This document shows positions 26,723 to 36,300 of a stretch of 64,000 nucleotides of DNA, piece by piece. Each line of letters opens with the position of its first letter. The first letter of the stretch is position 1. This stretch comes from Paenibacillus gyeongsangnamensis (lineage in GTDB: Bacteria > Bacillota > Bacilli > Paenibacillales > NBRC-103111). The notes beneath the pieces were generated by a model. That model searched no databases, was not told where the DNA came from, and saw nothing but the letters and a program-made list of their open reading frames with translations. The DNA lies in the NCBI RefSeq assembly GCF_027533625.1, contig NZ_JAQAGZ010000009.1, positions 215,550 through 279,549 of the forward strand, read 5' to 3'. Both the position numbers and the translations under genes were made by a program.

Positions 26723-27481
26723 TTATAAATCGGCAGCTAATGGGAAATAAGTTTTAGACTGATCCCAAAATGCGCCCGCCATCGGCCTGATTTTCTCGGC
26801 CAAACCTTTGGCTACCGCACCGGCATCAACGAATTTCCCGACAAGTTCCGTGCCTTGAAATGCAAAGGCAGTTGTAACGATCAAGGCTGCTGCCCCGAGA
26901 ATCACGACGAAAGAACCGATAATCGTATCCGCACGTTCGTATTTCATCCAACGAGGAGTCAGACGCTTGTCGATCACGTTAGACTGTTGGAAGAACAATT
27001 GCCAAGGGGCCACTGTAGTTCCAACCATACTTATGATAAGCAGCATGACATCAGAGTTAATGCCACCTTGCACATGAGGGATAAAAAAGTCATGAATAAC
27101 CGAATGAGCGTTTGGACGGCTCATGAAAGCAAGTGGAATCGCTAAAAAGTTAGCCGCTACGAAGAGATACATAAATGATTCCCACGTCCGAAAATTGCCT
27201 GCTACGGTACATGCAATCAGCAACAATACGGAAATAGGCACGGAAATATATGAACTGATCCCGAAATATTGCATCGCCAAATCGATTCCTATGAATTCGG
27301 TGACGAGGGTTAAACAATTGACAATAAACAAGTCACCGACAGAAAATGCTCCCCAAAAACGACCATACCGTTCAAAGATTAGTTTCGCATGTCCTACACC
27401 GGTTACGAGTCCGAGACGAATGACCATCTCCTGATTGACTATTAAAACAGGAACGAGTAATAAAAGTACCCAAAGCATCAT
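26723..27481 (-). pseudogene. Nramp-type divalent cation transporter, truncated at both ends
   Basis: The 252-residue frame has six or more membrane helices and Nramp hallmarks (VNQEMVIRLGLVTGVGHAKL, IGIDLAMQYFGI, TTVAPWQLFFQQSNVIDK). The first helix with the metal-binding DPGN motif is missing, and the frame stops after FWDQSKTYFPLAADL. At the second metal site the usual Met-Pro-His is Ala-Pro-Trp, as I recall for the Nramp-related (Mg/Al-type) branch rather than MntH. Non-functional as it stands. Confidence 0.75.
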
Positions 27482-27483
27482 AA

Positions 27484-27596
27484 TTCGACATTATCGACTA
27501 GTATAATAGCACCAATATAACCAATTTACGGTATATTATAACTCTATTCGACATTATCAATTGTATAATTGATCCGATATTACCAATTTACGGAAT
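27484..27596. repeat. Imperfect direct repeat, two units of about 50 bp
   Basis: The units at 27484-27535 and 27550-27596 both read ATTCGACATTATC, then GTATAAT, then CCAATTTACGG, with variable bases between. They lie where the 5' end of the Nramp gene is missing, so they may mark the deletion junction or a regulator binding site. Confidence 0.6.
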
Positions 27597-27664
27597 CTGA
27601 GAAAATCTTAAAACTCTTCTTACAATCAATTAACAAATCTCTTCTAGACTTTAAATGCAGCAGT

Positions 27665-27703
27665 TGTTAATTCATAGTTAATTCATAGTAAAAAAATAGT
27701 TAA
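27665..27703. promoter_or_regulatory. PhoP-type box, four hexamers with 11-bp period
   Basis: Hexamers starting at 27665, 27676, 27687 and 27698 read, on the minus strand, TTAACA, TTAACT, TTTACT and TTAACT. This fits the B. subtilis PhoP repeat TT(A/T/C)ACA with exactly 11-bp spacing. The repeats lie on the non-coding strand relative to the phosphoesterase gene that starts at 27749, so the mode of action is uncertain. Confidence 0.6.
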
Positions 27704-27748
27704 AACAACACTGCTGAGAAATTGAATTTTAAAAAAAGGAGAGTAATT

Positions 27749-30181
27749 ATGAAAAAAATCAGTAAAAAGATGTTTGCCATTGTATTGGCGGCAACGGTAG
27801 TCGGATCCGGAACAGCCATGGCTTCTTACAATACCGTAGCAGGCCCGCAGTCGGACACTACCGGGGTTACCCCTCACGGTTGGTTTTTGTCCCCTGCCGG
27901 AAAACAGCTAACGTTGGGTAGTTTCCCTATGGGTGGGGCAATCAGTCGAGATCATAAGTATCTCGTGGTGTCCAATGATGGAGCAGGTACTCAATCTTTG
28001 CAAGTGGTGGACATTGCACAGCAAAAAGTAATTCAGACAATACCTTACCAAACTCCAGAATCCCTCTTCCTTGGTGTAACTTTCAGTCCCGATGGAAAGA
28101 AATTGTACGCCTCTGCTAGCGGCAATGACAAAATTCGAGTTTTCAATTTCGATAATGGGATCCTTACCGAACAATCCCCAATCATAATGAAGAATCAAAA
28201 AAATACCAAAATCTATCCGGCAGGAATCTCTATATCACCCGACGGTAAGTTCTTATATACGGCAAACAATTTGGATAATTCCGTTTCTCTCATTGACCTT
28301 TCTACAGGTACTATCACTGCAACCATTCCGGTTGGCAAGGACCCATATATGGCGCTTCTCAGTCGGGATGGTAGTACCTTGTACGTGAGTAACTGGGGAG
28401 AGAGCAGCATTACTGTCTTAAATGCAAAAGACTTAACCGTTCAAAAGACGATTACTGTGGGATTACACCCGAATGCTTTAGCTGAAAATCCAGTGAATGG
28501 AAACATCTATGTAGCAAATTCGGATAGCGATGAAATCTCCATTGTGGATCCAAAGCAGCAGCAAGTGATTCAAACCGTTTCCCTCGCACCGTATCGTAAT
28601 GCGCCAACAGGCAGCATTCCGAATGCTCTAACGGTTAGCCCTGACGGAAAAACGCTCTACATAGCAAATGCAGGTAATGATGATATTGCCGTAGTGGATC
28701 TTGGTAATGATACAGCAAGTGTGAAAGGTCTGATTCCTACCGCTTGGTACCCAACAGGCGTTTACCTGACTAACGACGGAAAGCAGCTGATGGTACTCAA
28801 TGCAAAAGGATTAGGTGCAGGTCCAAACCCTCAGCATACGATTAATTCCTTTACCGCCGACAATTGGGCCTCTCACCAGTACATTGGAAATATGATTCAA
28901 GGAACCATGTCCTTTATCGATGTACCAAGTGATAAGCAGCTCAGTGAGTATACAAAACAGGTCAATAACAACAACCAAGTAACCCAAGCAAGTAAAGACG
29001 GCGGGTTCAGCCGGGTGAAAGGAGAAAAAGATTCACCCATTCCTCGCTTTGCTGACCAAAAATCTCCTATAAAACATGTGATTTACATTTTCAAAGAGAA
29101 CCACACATACGACCAAATATTTGGAGATTTGGGGAAAGGCAATGGTGATCCGAATATAACTCAGTTTGGTAAGAAGATTACGCCAAACCTGCACAAACTT
29201 GCGAATCAGTTTGTAACCTTAGATAATTTCTATGCAGATGGAGAGGTCAGTCAGGATGGACATCCATGGATGACTCAGGCTGAAGCCAATGATTATACGC
29301 AGAAGAGCTGGCCGGCAAACTACTCTTACCCTACTAGCCGTAAAGCAGGGGGCGATGCTGATGCCACAAAAGTAAGCAAAGGATTTATATGGAACAATGC
29401 GTTTAGATCCGGTGTAACGTTCCGTGATTATGGCGAGGCTGTGAATTATAATGCAAAGACGGGAATCTCTACGCCGAACGATCCCAGCATGGGGAACAAC
29501 ATCGATGCGCAATACCCAGGCTGGGGTAGCCCTCTATCCAGTATCTCCGATGTTCAGCGTGTAGACGAATGGGCGAAGGAGTTCCATCAGTTTGAACAAA
29601 ACGATAACTTGCCACAGCTTGAAATGGTATTGCTGCCAAACGATCATACAGAAGGGACAAAGCCGGGAGCCCTCACACCTTCGGCATTTGTGGCCCAAAA
29701 CGATTACGCTCTCGGCAAACTGGTCGACATTGTGAGCCATTCGAAGTATTGGAAAGATACGGCGATCTTCGTGGCAGAAGACGATGCCCAGGATGGGCCG
29801 GATCACGTCGACGCACATCGAGAGGAAGCTCTCGTCATCAGTCCTTACACACAAACAGGGAAAGTGGATAGCACCTTCTACGATCAAATGTCGATGTATC
29901 GTTCAATTGAGAACATTTTGGGCATGAAACCGATGACCCAGTTTGACGCTTCAGCGATTCCAATGCTAAATGCTTTTACGAATCATCCGAACTTCGCGCC
30001 TTATACGGCTGAACAACCGACATATCCACTGAATGAAGTCAATGGGAAAAATGCACCGATGGCCGAAGTTTCTAAACAAATGGACTTCTCTAAACCGGAT
30101 GCCGCTGACCATAAATTGCTCAATCTGGCAATTTGGAAAGCAACCAAAGGGGATCAACCGTACCCTGAATCTAAAAAATAA
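27749..30181 (+). CDS. Secreted YncE-like beta-propeller/phosphoesterase fusion, paralogue 1
   Basis: The 810-residue protein has a Sec signal (MKKISKKMFAIVLAATVVGS...AMA). A seven-bladed YVTN/YncE-type beta-propeller follows (about residues 35-390; blades with SPDGKKLYASASGN, SPDGKFLYTANNLD, LYVSNWGESS). A C-terminal phosphoesterase domain of PF04185 (phospholipase C/acid phosphatase type) starts near residue 440 with HVIYIFKENHTYDQIFGD and has AEDDAQDGPDHVDAHR near residue 685. ATG 27749 has AAAAGGAG 9 bases upstream. It would cleave phosphate esters outside the cell. Two paralogues lie at 45-51 kb. A PhoP-type box precedes it, and a terminator follows at 30240. Confidence 0.9.
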   Translation: MKKISKKMFAIVLAATVVGSGTAMASYNTVAGPQSDTTGVTPHGWFLSPAGKQLTLGSFPMGGAISRDHKYLVVSNDGAGTQSLQVVDIAQQKVIQTIPYQTPESLFLGVTFSPDGKKLYASASGNDKIRVFNFDNGILTEQSPIIMKNQKNTKIYPAGISISPDGKFLYTANNLDNSVSLIDLSTGTITATIPVGKDPYMALLSRDGSTLYVSNWGESSITVLNAKDLTVQKTITVGLHPNALAENPVNGNIYVANSDSDEISIVDPKQQQVIQTVSLAPYRNAPTGSIPNALTVSPDGKTLYIANAGNDDIAVVDLGNDTASVKGLIPTAWYPTGVYLTNDGKQLMVLNAKGLGAGPNPQHTINSFTADNWASHQYIGNMIQGTMSFIDVPSDKQLSEYTKQVNNNNQVTQASKDGGFSRVKGEKDSPIPRFADQKSPIKHVIYIFKENHTYDQIFGDLGKGNGDPNITQFGKKITPNLHKLANQFVTLDNFYADGEVSQDGHPWMTQAEANDYTQKSWPANYSYPTSRKAGGDADATKVSKGFIWNNAFRSGVTFRDYGEAVNYNAKTGISTPNDPSMGNNIDAQYPGWGSPLSSISDVQRVDEWAKEFHQFEQNDNLPQLEMVLLPNDHTEGTKPGALTPSAFVAQNDYALGKLVDIVSHSKYWKDTAIFVAEDDAQDGPDHVDAHREEALVISPYTQTGKVDSTFYDQMSMYRSIENILGMKPMTQFDASAIPMLNAFTNHPNFAPYTAEQPTYPLNEVNGKNAPMAEVSKQMDFSKPDAADHKLLNLAIWKATKGDQPYPESKK

Positions 30182-30239
30182 ACTAGTATTTACACGAATC
30201 TTTTAAATTCCATAAGCCGCTCTCTTGAGAGAGAGGCTG

Positions 30240-30276
30240 AGACTGTCGACGAACCCATGTCGGCAGTCTTTTTTTG
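30240..30276 (+). terminator. Rho-independent terminator of phosphoesterase paralogue 1
   Basis: The stem AGACTGTCGAC/GTCGGCAGTCT with an 8-base loop runs into eight T residues, about 60 bp after the stop codon. A further hairpin (AGCC-CTCTC/GAGAG-GGCT) lies at 30215-30238. Confidence 0.9.
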
Positions 30277-30476
30277 CCCTTTTTCTTCGACAAATTACCG
30301 CGTTAATGTGGTATAATGATACGTCTTGGTTACACGCGGGGCATCCACCGAATCTGATATACCGAAGATGGATCATAAGTTCGTAATATTTCAATTGCTG
30401 ATCAAAAATAAATTTTATTACAGGGACAACCGTTGACACTACCACAGGTGCCGTAACGGCTACCGCACCTTAAACG
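30277..30476. other. Intergenic region with a C-terminal coding remnant
   Basis: The last 75 bases read in frame as NFITGTTVDTTTGAVTATAP and then TAA, just before the 47-aa ORF. This looks like the tail of a secreted or pilin-like gene whose body has been lost. The rest shows nothing. Confidence 0.35.
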
Positions 30477-30620
30477 ATGGACAAACTCATTACAACTTTG
30501 TTGCTCTTGACATTTATTTTTGGAATCGCTGTGTTCATTTTTCTTGGTAACGGCGGGATTGTACAAGATTTGCAAACAGGTCACAACCAGGTGACCAATA
30601 CAAGACGAGGTTTTGACTAG
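30477..30620 (+). CDS. Small single-helix membrane protein, 47 aa
   Basis: The ORF starts MDKLITTLLLLTFIFGIAVF and contains one hydrophobic helix, followed by a polar tail with NGGIVQDLQTGHN. It lies directly before a TadE-like gene, so it may belong to a pilus or secretion cluster. No strong ribosome site is visible. Family not recognised. Confidence 0.5.
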   Translation: MDKLITTLLLLTFIFGIAVFIFLGNGGIVQDLQTGHNQVTNTRRGFD

Positions 30621-30652
30621 GAAAGAACCAGAGACAGAGAGAGGATTGGCTT

Positions 30653-31123
30653 ATGACAAAAAATCCGTTTATCCATGTCTTGGTCAATGAAAAGGGCATT
30701 GCTAACTTAATAGTCACCTTGTTAATCATGCCCTTGCTTTTATTTTTATGCTTTTCCATCGTGCCATTTTTCGTTTATTCAATGCGTCTCGATCACATGC
30801 ACTTGATTGCCAACCATGCGCTTAAAGAAGCGGAAGCCGTTGGCTATGTTAGCCCTACCGTCATTGCCAATACCAATGCAAGACTTTCAGCGCTCGGACT
30901 AGGAAGTGTTGCCGTCGGGGGAACGATGTACCCCTCTTTTGCAGGCAGCACGAGTACAAAAGTGCTGAGAGATGCGCCGAATCCGACCATTACACTGACG
31001 CTGAAATATCCAGCTCCAAACTTAACCAAAATGCTAGCCGCCATACGGGGAACAGGGAGTAATGCAACAAACGAAGGGTTTTATCTGATCACCCTTTATG
31101 GAAGAAGCGAAGCGTATAACTGA
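30653..31123 (+). CDS. TadE/DUF4320-like pilus-associated membrane protein
   Basis: The 156-residue protein has a short cytoplasmic head (MTKNPFIHVLVNEKGIANL), one long hydrophobic helix (IVTLLIMPLLLFLCFSIVPF) and an extracytoplasmic domain. The 'NEKG-A' motif before the helix is the pattern of TadE/pseudopilin-type proteins. GAGAGAGGATTGG precedes ATG 30653. A truncated gene with the same opening (REQRGGVHILL) follows 14 bp later, so this was part of a Tad/Flp-like locus, now reduced to fragments. Confidence 0.6.
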   Translation: MTKNPFIHVLVNEKGIANLIVTLLIMPLLLFLCFSIVPFFVYSMRLDHMHLIANHALKEAEAVGYVSPTVIANTNARLSALGLGSVAVGGTMYPSFAGSTSTKVLRDAPNPTITLTLKYPAPNLTKMLAAIRGTGSNATNEGFYLITLYGRSEAYN

Positions 31124-31137
31124 AGGGAGGTTTTTAG

Positions 31138-31242
31138 GTGAAATGGCTGACTGTACTTCGCCAGCGAAATGAGGACTTGTTTCGCGAGCAGCGCGGCGGC
31201 GTACATATTTTGTTATTTGATTATCCAACTAGCTCAGGATAG
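31138..31242 (+). pseudogene. TadE/TadF-like gene cut by IS1595
   Basis: GTG 31138 behind GAAGGGAGG begins VKWLTVLRQRNEDLFREQRG and GVHILLF, the usual head of a minor pilin-type protein before its membrane helix. The frame then enters IS1595-end sequence and stops at 31242. Confidence 0.6.
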
Positions 31243-32132
31243 GTAATCGTCGTAGTTGAAAGGCAACAATGAACCAGCCGATTAAATAATTCACTCTTGA
31301 TCTCGCGGCGGTTAAACCGATAACAAAACTCATCAAGATAGGATTGCAGATGCTTTGAGTCTAGGCCGTGATAAGTTCCACCAATAAAAGCCTTCGCATT
31401 AGAAATGATCGTGTGAAGCCATTTCAGATGATCCGGATTTTCTTCCAGGTTGTACTCTTTCGCTTCATGGTGAAAGCCCTTCTTGGCCAAAGCTCTGTAG
31501 GAACCATATCTATCGCTGGCAATCGTTGAACCCGTTTCGATGTACTTCGTTGCAAAGTCCGTCAGAGTCGTTCCTTTGACATTAGGAATCACTTGCATTT
31601 TCAGATATTTGGGACAACCTTTCTTATCTAGAGATAATGCTACGAGCACGGGAGTTTGTTCAGTGCCGCGTCCACGTTTCCCGCCTTCCGTGGGCGCCCC
31701 GAAAAAACCTTCGTCGAGCTCGACAATGCCAGCAAGCGTATAGGTAGCATCACGTTCGCCCATCGCCTTACGGATTTTGTGAGTGATTGTCCAAGCCGTC
31801 TGATAGGCGATTCCAAGTTCTTCGGACAACTGTGTGGCTGAGACGCCACGTTTGTCTTGGGCGATCAAATATATGGCCCAAAACCATTTGAGTAAATCGG
31901 TTCTTGTCTTCTCAAAGATCGTGCCAGCAATCACTGTCGTCTGGTGTTCACAGCTTGCGCACTCGTACAGAGGCAATTTGCGAGTCTTAATTTCATAGGC
32001 TTTCGAATGATTGCATTTTGGGCAACGATACCCATCGGGCCACTTCATTTTGAACAAATGCTGGTGGCAATCTTCTTCGGATTGAAACTTCTTTTGAAAT
32101 TGAATAAGGTTGATCGATTCTTGCTTAGCCAT
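31221..32132 (-). CDS. IS1595-family transposase (ISXO2-type), intact
   Basis: The 303-residue transposase has an N-terminal zinc ribbon (CPKC...CASC in CPKCNHSKAYEIKTRKLPLY and after). The ISXO2-like DDE domain shows IVELDEGFFGAPTEGGKRGRG, ASDRYGSYRALAKKGF and, near the C-terminus, FIGGTYHGLDSKHLQSYLDE with FCYRFNRR. ATG 32132 is preferred to the upstream ATG because GGGAGTGGG lies 5 bases before it. No frameshift is visible, unlike most IS genes here, so this is probably the youngest insertion. It truncates a pilin-like gene on one side and an EamA gene on the other. Confidence 0.92.
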   Translation of the reverse strand: MAKQESINLIQFQKKFQSEEDCHQHLFKMKWPDGYRCPKCNHSKAYEIKTRKLPLYECASCEHQTTVIAGTIFEKTRTDLLKWFWAIYLIAQDKRGVSATQLSEELGIAYQTAWTITHKIRKAMGERDATYTLAGIVELDEGFFGAPTEGGKRGRGTEQTPVLVALSLDKKGCPKYLKMQVIPNVKGTTLTDFATKYIETGSTIASDRYGSYRALAKKGFHHEAKEYNLEENPDHLKWLHTIISNAKAFIGGTYHGLDSKHLQSYLDEFCYRFNRREIKSELFNRLVHCCLSTTTITYPELVG

Positions 32133-32187
32133 GATACCCACTCCCGAACGTACGTTTGATTTCATTATACCAAACGAATGTTCGCGT

Positions 32188-32975
32188 TTAAAGAGCGTCC
32201 TGAGCTAACTGGAGAATCAAAAAAGCAAATATTGCTGAAAAAATCGGCTCAAGGGAGAACAAAAAACCTACACTTTCTGGTGTGGTGTACTTTTGTGCTA
32301 TAGATTGCATAACAAAGCCATAAGCACTACAAATAAATGCTAAGCCGAAAATTGCCACCCAATGTACAAGGGTACTTGGCAATGTAGCTTCTTCAAAAAC
32401 AAATGTGCCTAGAGCTGCATAAATTGCAGCGAATCCAAGCTGATAAATGCCTAATTGTAACGCATCCACCTCTCGCACGAAATGGTTTGAAGCAATAATA
32501 TGAATTGCGTAAAGCAAAGCGCCAGCTAGGCAATAACTAGCGCCAACGTCAAATGTAAGATGATCACGAGCAGTTAGTAATAACAAACCAATGGATACAA
32601 TCACAACACCGACAACGATTTTTGGTGCTGGGAATTTGCGTTTGAGGACTGCTTGAAAGATAGGGACGATAACTACAGTAGTTTAGTTAAAAATCCTGCT
32701 GATGTCGCAGAGGTATGCTGTACACCATATAGAAGCATAAAAAAGATACCGAATAGTAAAGCACCGGAGATGGAAGCATATCTTAACGTTTTAGCTCCAA
32801 CCTTGACCATCTTGTTCATAAAGATGAGCGCAGTAACAAGAAATGCAATTCCACACCGCAATGCCACTATGGTTGATGGAGACATCCCATCAACCCCCAG
32901 CTTCATAAACAAATAAGATACTCCCCAAGCCAGTGATACAGAGGCTAAAATTAGATTTGCTTGCTTTTGTGTCAT
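32188..32975 (-). pseudogene. EamA-family transporter, frameshifted and 3'-truncated
   Basis: Ten-helix drug/metabolite exporter. ATG 32975 follows AAGGTGG. The first EamA half reads MTQKQANLILASVSLAWGVS, then GVQHTSATSAGFLT. At about 32682 one base is missing (AACTAAACTACT instead of AACTAACACTACT). The second frame continues VVIVPIFQAVL and VGASYCLAGALLYAIHIIAS up to FSAIFAFLILQ. The end (LAQDAL) lies at the IS1595 edge, so the last helix is lost. It is divergent from a LysR gene, a common regulator-exporter pair. Confidence 0.85.
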
Positions 32976-33097
32976 TATATCCACCTTAACTCCTATCATC
33001 ACGTCTTGAAAATTATCTTACCCAAGCGTACGATATAAGAGAAGTGAATATATTTTATAATGAACATTAGAAAAACTTATATTCGTCCGGAGGCATT

Positions 33098-33986
33098 ATG
33101 AAGAGATCCAAATATGAAGTATTCATTAAAGTTGTTGAGTTCGGTAGCTTGTCACGGGCAGCAGAATATTGTAATTATTCTCAATCAGCAGTGAGTCAAA
33201 TTATAACTTCCCTGGAAAATGAATTTGGCACCAAATTACTAAATAGAAGTCACGCCGGAGTTTCAGTTACTTCAGACGGCGAACAATTGATACCTTATAT
33301 CCGAAAATTGAGCAGTGCACATAACGAGCTTTCAGAAAAGGTTTTTGAGTTGCTTGGTATTGAGAGTGGACTTATTCGGATTGGTACGTTTTCTAGTATC
33401 TCCTGTCATCTGCTTTCTTCACTCCTAAAAGATTTTAAGGCGCAGCACCCGAATATCAAGTTTGAGCTGATGCAGGGAGATTACCGTCAGATAGAAATAT
33501 GGATCGCCGAAGGAACAGTTGATTTTGGTTTTGTTGATCTACCTACATCAAAAGAATTTGAGGTAATCCCCATCAGTGAAGACCGAATGCTCGCTATTCT
33601 ACCGGCTAACCATCCATATGCCAATAAAGAGTCCGTGCCTTTACATCTATTCGAGCATGAACCGGTCATCCTATTGGAAGTGACTAAAAAAGAAGTGCTC
33701 GAAAATGTTTCGCCAAAATGATATAAAAGCCAGAATTGAATATCGTATAGATGATGACTATACAATTATGTCCATGGTGGAAAACGGGCTTGGTATTAGC
33801 ATATTAGCTGAACTCATCTTAAAAAGAACTCAGTATCATATCGTTACAAAAGAAACAAGTCCAAGTTTCTCAAGGAGGATCGGAATAGCCATAAAGAACA
33901 AGAAGCAAGCCTCAATGGCTGTTAGGTGCTTTCTTGATTTTATTGTAGAAAACAATGAAAGATATATCAGTCTCGTCATTCCATAG
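33098..33986 (+). pseudogene. LysR-family regulator, one frameshift
   Basis: The N-terminal helix-turn-helix is typical (VVEFGSLSRAAEYCNYSQSA, VSQIITSLENEFGTKLLNR), followed by the LysR_substrate domain (GLIRIGTFSSISCHLL). At about 33705 an extra A (GAAAATG for GAAATG) ends the frame at 33721. In the corrected frame it continues MFRQNDIKARIEYRIDDDY and VENGLGISILAELIL to 33986. It would have controlled the divergent EamA exporter. The 90-bp gap between them holds the shared promoters. Confidence 0.87.
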
Positions 33987-34110
33987 AATTTTAAACATTT
34001 GATAGTTTTAATTTTATATTGCGCTTGGTTATATCCTAGTAATGAATTGCTGTTCTACTTTCTAAAGACTCCGCGGTAGCCTCATGATGTTTCTGAGCTA
34101 TTGTCTCCCA

Positions 34111-34776
34111 TTAGTTAAGCCAACCAGTACATTTAACTGCTAAATCCCAAGCTGATTTGAATTCCGACACACTGGAATACCTATTTTGTCTATTTGCTTT
34201 TACAGCCCTTAAAGCAACCTCATAAAGTTCCTTTCCGGCTTCCCAACATTCAAATGAACGGTCTAACTCTCCTCCGAGCAGGGCAAACGCGGTTGCTCCC
34301 ATGGTAAATACGTTTGTACATCCGTCTATCTGAGCACCGAGAGAAAACTCTTCCGGGGACATAAACCGGGAAGATCCCCGTAATCTCCCCATTTTATTGA
34401 AATAGGGACTTCTTCGATAAAGGTCAATATCGCATATTTTTATCTCATTATTAGAGAAATCGTACAGTAGACTCCCATCATAAAAATCAATAGCCACAAA
34501 GCCTTTGCTTTCAACAAATTCATGAAAAGAAAAGATGTGATCCAATGTGTGTATCCTTTGTTCCACTGATAAGTGTTTATATCGATAGAATGGTGATTTA
34601 GGATCATTGTATTTTGATGGGGGTGGAAAAGACCCAGTGCGGGTGAAGGGATTCTCCGTTAAGCCATTCGAATATAGCTGCGTAACCGGCTCCAGCTTTA
34701 TAATGATCAATTAGTTTAATTAAGGTGGGGTGACTCAATTTTTTATAAAGTGGCATGGCTTCCTTTAAAATTGAAA
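34111..34776 (-). pseudogene. Serine/threonine protein kinase-like gene, fragmentary
   Basis: Two frames make up the C-lobe and part of the N-lobe of a Hanks-type kinase. The upstream piece reads KEAMPLYKKLSHPTLIKLID and AGYAAIFEWLNGESLHPHW. After a one-base shift near 34635 the second reads FPPPSKYNDPKSPFYRYKHL. It continues with the catalytic-type segment GFVAIDFYDGSLLYDF, the metal-loop region ICDIDLYRRSP and the activation/APE region GSSRFMSPEEFSLG. The glycine-rich loop is missing upstream of 34776. Related full-length proteins of about 270 residues are known in Bacillales. Confidence 0.65.
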
Positions 34777-34890
34777 CTTAATCTCCTTCACTGAACATAT
34801 ATTATTTATCTAAGTTAGAACAAGAGAAAAAATCATTATAAGTTCTCCTTCTCCCCCCGTTTCTTGAGCAAATCTGCCCTCAGCATTACT

Positions 34891-36300
34891 TCATTGCAGA
34901 GCATCATCATTTAGTGCTACTCCCTTCTGGCTGCGATATTCTGCAGGCATCATATCGAATTCTTTCTTGAACAGATTCCTGAAGTACCTGTAATCCATAT
35001 AACCAATGTCTTCAGCGATTTGCCTCACTGTTTTATCGGTACTGAGAAGCAGCCTTCGTGATAGCTGCATCTTCCTTTTGACAAGGAACTTGACGAAATT
35101 CATGCCTGTTCTCTGTTTAAAGATACGGCTTAAGGTTACGGGATGGACCCCTACCGCAGCGGCAACCGATTCAAGCGTCGCATTCGGATCGCGGTTGGAA
35201 TCGATCCAGCCAAGCGCCTGTTCAAACCACCCTAGATTCGGCTGGTGATCGGTGAAGCTAAGCGCCCGGACACCGTCCAATATAAACTTCCGAATTCTCT
35301 CTTTCAGCTTCAGCCATGTTTTATACTGCTCCACCCATTGAGTCCAATAATGAACTTTCTCTTCTTCCAACACAATAAATTCCTCTTTACTGGCCAAGCC
35401 TTCATCCAGCAAAGCCATCAAGCTAACACACTGCTTCTTCAGCTCCCGCAGCTCCAGCTTATACACGCAATCCAGCCACTCGTTTACGCAAGATTCAAGG
35501 TTTTTATAATCCGTCCCTTTAGCACTGGCTAGAATGGATTTGCGCAATTGAATGGCATGCTTCATGTTATCTGAATGGTTAAGTGGCCGAATGGAAGAGC
35601 AGCCGCCAAAGAAACGACCCGTTTCCCATTGCACCATGCCTTGCTGGAACATATGAAAGAATTCATTTTTAGTATGGAATTCAATTCCATGGCGGCCGTC
35701 CGATTTGACAACGATTCCTGCATAGTCGTTATTTACGGAAAACGAAAATAACATTTCTTCAGAAATCTGTTCATTGGCCCCAGCCAGAAGATCAAGACTG
35801 TCCGCGAAGATTACCTGCTTAGCCTGACGTTCATCAAACCACAAGCTAATATTAGGACATTGCATGACATCAACAAATATGTACTTATCGGATAGCTTGT
35901 CCAGATACGGCTCCAGCTCCTGTATAAAGCAAGCCTCCATATCCGACTTTACTTTTTCCACAATGGCTTTGAGCTGCCCCCGATCGGCGGGCTTGAGCAA
36001 ATAATCCGCTGCTCCTAATTGGAGCGCCTTCCGCGCGTATTCGAATTCACCGAATCCTGTCAGCATTACGGCTTGAATACGGGGATAAGCGTGTTTGATT
36101 TCACCCAAAAGCTCCAATCCGTCAAGCTCCGGCATCCGTATATCCAAGAACACCAAATCCGGCTGGACCAACAGTATTTGTTCCAATGAAGCATGGCCAA
36201 ATCCGACATCATAAATTACCGCAAGGGGATCGATAGATCTCAGTTTATTGATAATGCTTTGGCGAACCGCTTTCTCATCGTCGGCAACACAAATCTTCAA
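34891..36300 (-). CDS. YesN-type response regulator with AraC DNA-binding domain
   Basis: The 469-residue protein has a receiver domain with acidic pocket DD (7-8), phosphorylation site Asp53 in LVFLDIRMPELDG and Lys103 in LLKPAD. A long middle region (about 125-365) of the YesN type follows. The C-terminal AraC-type double helix-turn-helix (about 370-460) shows ESVAAAVGVHPVTLSRIFKQ and IAEDIGYMDYRYFRNLFKKE. It is divergent from the histidine kinase gene 61 bp away, its likely partner. Such systems usually activate a neighbouring CUT1 sugar importer, here the operon at 38.4-44.8 kb. Confidence 0.93.
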   Translation of the reverse strand: MKICVADDEKAVRQSIINKLRSIDPLAVIYDVGFGHASLEQILLVQPDLVFLDIRMPELDGLELLGEIKHAYPRIQAVMLTGFGEFEYARKALQLGAADYLLKPADRGQLKAIVEKVKSDMEACFIQELEPYLDKLSDKYIFVDVMQCPNISLWFDERQAKQVIFADSLDLLAGANEQISEEMLFSFSVNNDYAGIVVKSDGRHGIEFHTKNEFFHMFQQGMVQWETGRFFGGCSSIRPLNHSDNMKHAIQLRKSILASAKGTDYKNLESCVNEWLDCVYKLELRELKKQCVSLMALLDEGLASKEEFIVLEEEKVHYWTQWVEQYKTWLKLKERIRKFILDGVRALSFTDHQPNLGWFEQALGWIDSNRDPNATLESVAAAVGVHPVTLSRIFKQRTGMNFVKFLVKRKMQLSRRLLLSTDKTVRQIAEDIGYMDYRYFRNLFKKEFDMMPAEYRSQKGVALNDDALQ

